NCBI GenBank assembly: GCA_903896585.1
Contig: CAITYI010000137.1
Span: 1-14,585 of the forward strand
Length of the DNA: 14,585 bases
From: an uncultured bacterium
GTDB lineage: Bacteria; Actinomycetota; Actinomycetes; S36-B12
Reading direction: 5' to 3'
The notes beneath the pieces were generated by a model. That model had not been told where the DNA came from. It ran no database searches and saw nothing but the letters and a program-made list of their open reading frames with translations. A program made the translations under genes and the position numbers. The stretch's first letter is position 1; each line of letters begins with the position of its first letter. This document shows positions 13,122 through 14,585 of this stretch, piece after piece.

Positions 13122-14233
13122 GCGAGTAGCCGCTCAATTTTTAGCAAAGGCAAATCAAAGGATTCTGCGACGGCTGCATAGGTGACCTGACCATCGTGAA
13201 CATTTAGACCCAATGCGAGCGCAGGATCATCAGCCAATGCTTTCTCCCAGCCTTGATCTGCTAAGGCAATGGCATACGGCAAAGTGACATTTGTTAGCGC
13301 ATAGGTGGAGGTGTGTGGAACTGCTCCAGGCATATTGGCCACACAATAGAAGACAGAATTGTGAATCGGATATGTTGGATCGGCATGCGTTGTGGGTCGA
13401 GAGTCGGCAAAACAACCACCCTGATCAATTGCGATATCAACGAGAACGGAACCAGGTTTCATTCGCGAAACCAGTTCATTGGAGATAAGTTTTGGTGCTT
13501 TGGCACCCGGCACCAGGACTGCCCCAATCACCATGTCCGCTTCCAGCACGGCATGTTCAATTTCATAAGAATTAGATGCAATGGTTTGCATATGCCCCTG
13601 ATAGATCGCATCCATCTGGCGCAATCGAGCAATGTTTTTGTCTAACAGGAGTACTTCCGCCTGCATGCCCAATGCAATCGCTGCCGCGTTCGTGCCAGCT
13701 ACCCCAGCGCCCAAGACAACTACTTTGGCGGCATAAACACCCGATACTCCTCCCATGAGAACTCCACGGCCTCCGTGGGCTCTCATGAGTGCGTGCGCGC
13801 CTACTTGTGGTGCCAATCGACCAGCTACTTCAGACATTGGAGCGAGCAAGGGAAGTGAGCCATCGGGTAGCTCTACAGTTTCATAGGCAATCGCCGTGGA
13901 ACCAGACGCAATGAGGGCATCGGTGCATTCCTTTGACGCCGCCAAGTGCAAAAACGTGAAAATAACTTGTCCCTTGCGCATTCGATGATATTCAGCCGCA
14001 ATAGGTTCTTTGACTTTGAGGATCATGTCAGCGGACTCCCACACCGCATCTGCGGTAGGGAGCATGGTGGCACCTGCAGTTATGAAGTCTTCGTCAGGAA
14101 TCGATGAACCAATACCCGCGCCGCATTCGATAACCACCTCATGACCGTGGGTGACGAACTCGTGTACACCGGCCGGCGTAATTGCCACCCGGTATTCGTG
14201 GTTCTTAATTTCCTTCGGTACGCCAACTTTCAC
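13118..14233 (-). CDS. ald: L-alanine dehydrogenase
   Basis: The 371-residue enzyme interconverts L-alanine and pyruvate plus ammonia with NAD. Its length equals that of Mycobacterium tuberculosis Ald. The start MKVGVPKEIKNHEYRVAITP includes Arg15, and Lys75 (ILKVKEP), His96 (TFLHLA), Asp270 (DIAIDQGG) and Asn300 (CVANMPGAVPHTS) sit at the numbers known for the mycobacterial active site. The dinucleotide motif is VLGAGVAG (173-180). The start is GTG 14233; an ATG at 14284 would add 17 unrelated residues and place the start at the predicted promoter. The gene leads the long minus-strand run, and its stop codon overlaps the xerD start as CTGA. Confidence 0.96.
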   Translation of the reverse strand: MKVGVPKEIKNHEYRVAITPAGVHEFVTHGHEVVIECGAGIGSSIPDEDFITAGATMLPTADAVWESADMILKVKEPIAAEYHRMRKGQVIFTFLHLAASKECTDALIASGSTAIAYETVELPDGSLPLLAPMSEVAGRLAPQVGAHALMRAHGGRGVLMGGVSGVYAAKVVVLGAGVAGTNAAAIALGMQAEVLLLDKNIARLRQMDAIYQGHMQTIASNSYEIEHAVLEADMVIGAVLVPGAKAPKLISNELVSRMKPGSVLVDIAIDQGGCFADSRPTTHADPTYPIHNSVFYCVANMPGAVPHTSTYALTNVTLPYAIALADQGWEKALADDPALALGLNVHDGQVTYAAVAESFDLPLLKIERLLA

Positions 14234-14252
14234 GATCGCCCCACGCTTTCCG

Positions 14253-14281
14253 CTAATATCTTTTGTTGTTTGTTTTATCAA
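14253..14281 (-). promoter_or_regulatory. Promoter for ald and the run downstream
   Basis: On the minus strand, TTGATA (14281-14276; five of six bases match TTGACA) is followed by exactly 17 bases and then TATTAG (14258-14253; four of six match TATAAT). The spacer is A-rich. Transcription would start near 14246, giving a short leader of about 13 bases before GTG 14233. The 85-base gap between ald and the NUDIX gene is the longest in this run of genes, which also suits a promoter. Confidence 0.6.
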
Positions 14282-14318
14282 CATCCACCACGCACACTAC
14301 TGCAGCCGAAGCCGCGAC

Positions 14319-14585
14319 CTAGCCCAGAGGCAGGCGCCCAATAGACCACAATTTCTCTCGAGCAACCCAAGGGCTATCGGGGTCTCGCAAAGTCTCCCAG
14401 TTGGACGAGCTGGCTGCTTGTGCCGCCAAGATACCCACCACGGCCGTCGGATTGCCTAGTGAGCCATCTAGGACTGCATCAACGGCAGAGCCTAGGTCAA
14501 TCCAGACCCCTGGAAGATCCAGTTCCTCAGCCTCCCCAGTGTGTTGGCGGCCGCCGTGAACGGGTGTCACTCCTCTGGCCAGGTA
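14319..14585 (-). CDS. C-terminal part of a NUDIX hydrolase, likely ADP-ribose pyrophosphatase
   Basis: About 88 residues of the C-terminus are visible; the gene continues beyond the right edge, and the frame stays open to position 14585. The visible part, beginning YLARGV and containing EAEELDLPGVWIDL, AVDAVLDGSLGNPTAVVGILAAQAA and a tail SPWVAREKLW, aligns by eye with the end of mycobacterial ADP-ribose pyrophosphatase (Rv1700 type), where EEADMTMGWYPI and ILNSIAIAGVLA-like segments occur. The NUDIX box itself lies outside the window, so activity cannot be checked. A NUDIX gene next to xerD is also the mycobacterial arrangement; here ald is inserted between them. Confidence 0.75.
   Translation of the reverse strand, partial: YLARGVTPVHGGRQHTGEAEELDLPGVWIDLGSAVDAVLDGSLGNPTAVVGILAAQAASSSNWETLRDPDSPWVAREKLWSIGRLPLG

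Noticed and set aside
14234..14284. ATG 14284 as the ald start
   Set aside because: Ald proteins begin MKVG; GTG 14233 gives that start and the exact mycobacterial length, and the longer start would fall at the predicted promoter.
1..14585. CRISPR arrays, insertion sequences or toxin-antitoxin pairs
   Set aside because: No spaced direct repeats, transposase motifs or recognisable toxin-antitoxin genes were found; the tandem repeats seen are short and local.

Overview
The window looks like the chromosome of a medium-GC member of the Actinomycetota. The evidence is the gene order ald-xerD-parA-scpA-scpB-rluB-aroH-tyrA-cmk-(plsC-like)-der, the tRNA Gly-Cys-Val cluster, an actinobacterial DUF6153 protein, frequent GTG starts and tRNA genes without an encoded CCA. 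The moderate GC content and compact coupled genes would fit a streamlined freshwater or marine lineage, but I cannot name a genus.

Layout: (1) Positions 1-91, minus strand: the start of a gene that runs out of the window, possibly a chorismate-binding enzyme. (2) 195-462: tRNA-Gly(GCC), tRNA-Cys(GCA) and tRNA-Val(GAC). (3) 566-2376, plus strand: an accessory pair, a DUF6153 membrane protein and a lipoprotein fusing a DUF305 domain to an F510_1955-type Asp-box propeller; both are His/Met rich and probably bind a metal such as copper. (4) 2485-3772, minus strand: a small transglycosylase-associated (YeaQ/YmgE-type) membrane protein downstream of a ZapE/AFG1-like ATPase. (5) 3845-4566: an unrecognised two-helix membrane protein, then a gene-poor stretch with a 16-bp tandem repeat, one small ORF with a strong ribosome binding site and a pair of competing hairpins. 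(6) 4566-4639, minus strand: tRNA-Pro(GGG). (7) 4680-14233, minus strand: a long conserved run transcribed from ald toward der. (8) 14319-14585, minus strand: the C-terminal end of a NUDIX ADP-ribose pyrophosphatase.

The long minus-strand run joins chromosome maintenance (XerD recombinase, orphan ParA, condensin partners ScpA and ScpB), RNA and ribosome maturation (RluB-type pseudouridine synthase, Der GTPase), nucleotide supply (Cmk), aromatic amino acid synthesis (AroH chorismate mutase feeding TyrA) and alanine metabolism (Ald). Most neighbours overlap by 1-8 bases, usually as ATGA or GTGA, so translational coupling is likely throughout.

The strongest oddity is xerD. No ATG, GTG or TTG lies upstream of a GTG that would remove the conserved N-terminus. 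A CTG codon overlapping the ald stop as CTGA gives exactly 298 residues, with catalytic residues spaced as in known XerD. Other points are a PlsC-position protein that lacks both acyltransferase motifs, a repeat-built acidic tail on ScpA, and the DUF305-propeller fusion. I see no CRISPR array, insertion sequence or phage genes. This is mostly a conserved housekeeping region, and I do not see a clear new multi-gene system in it.
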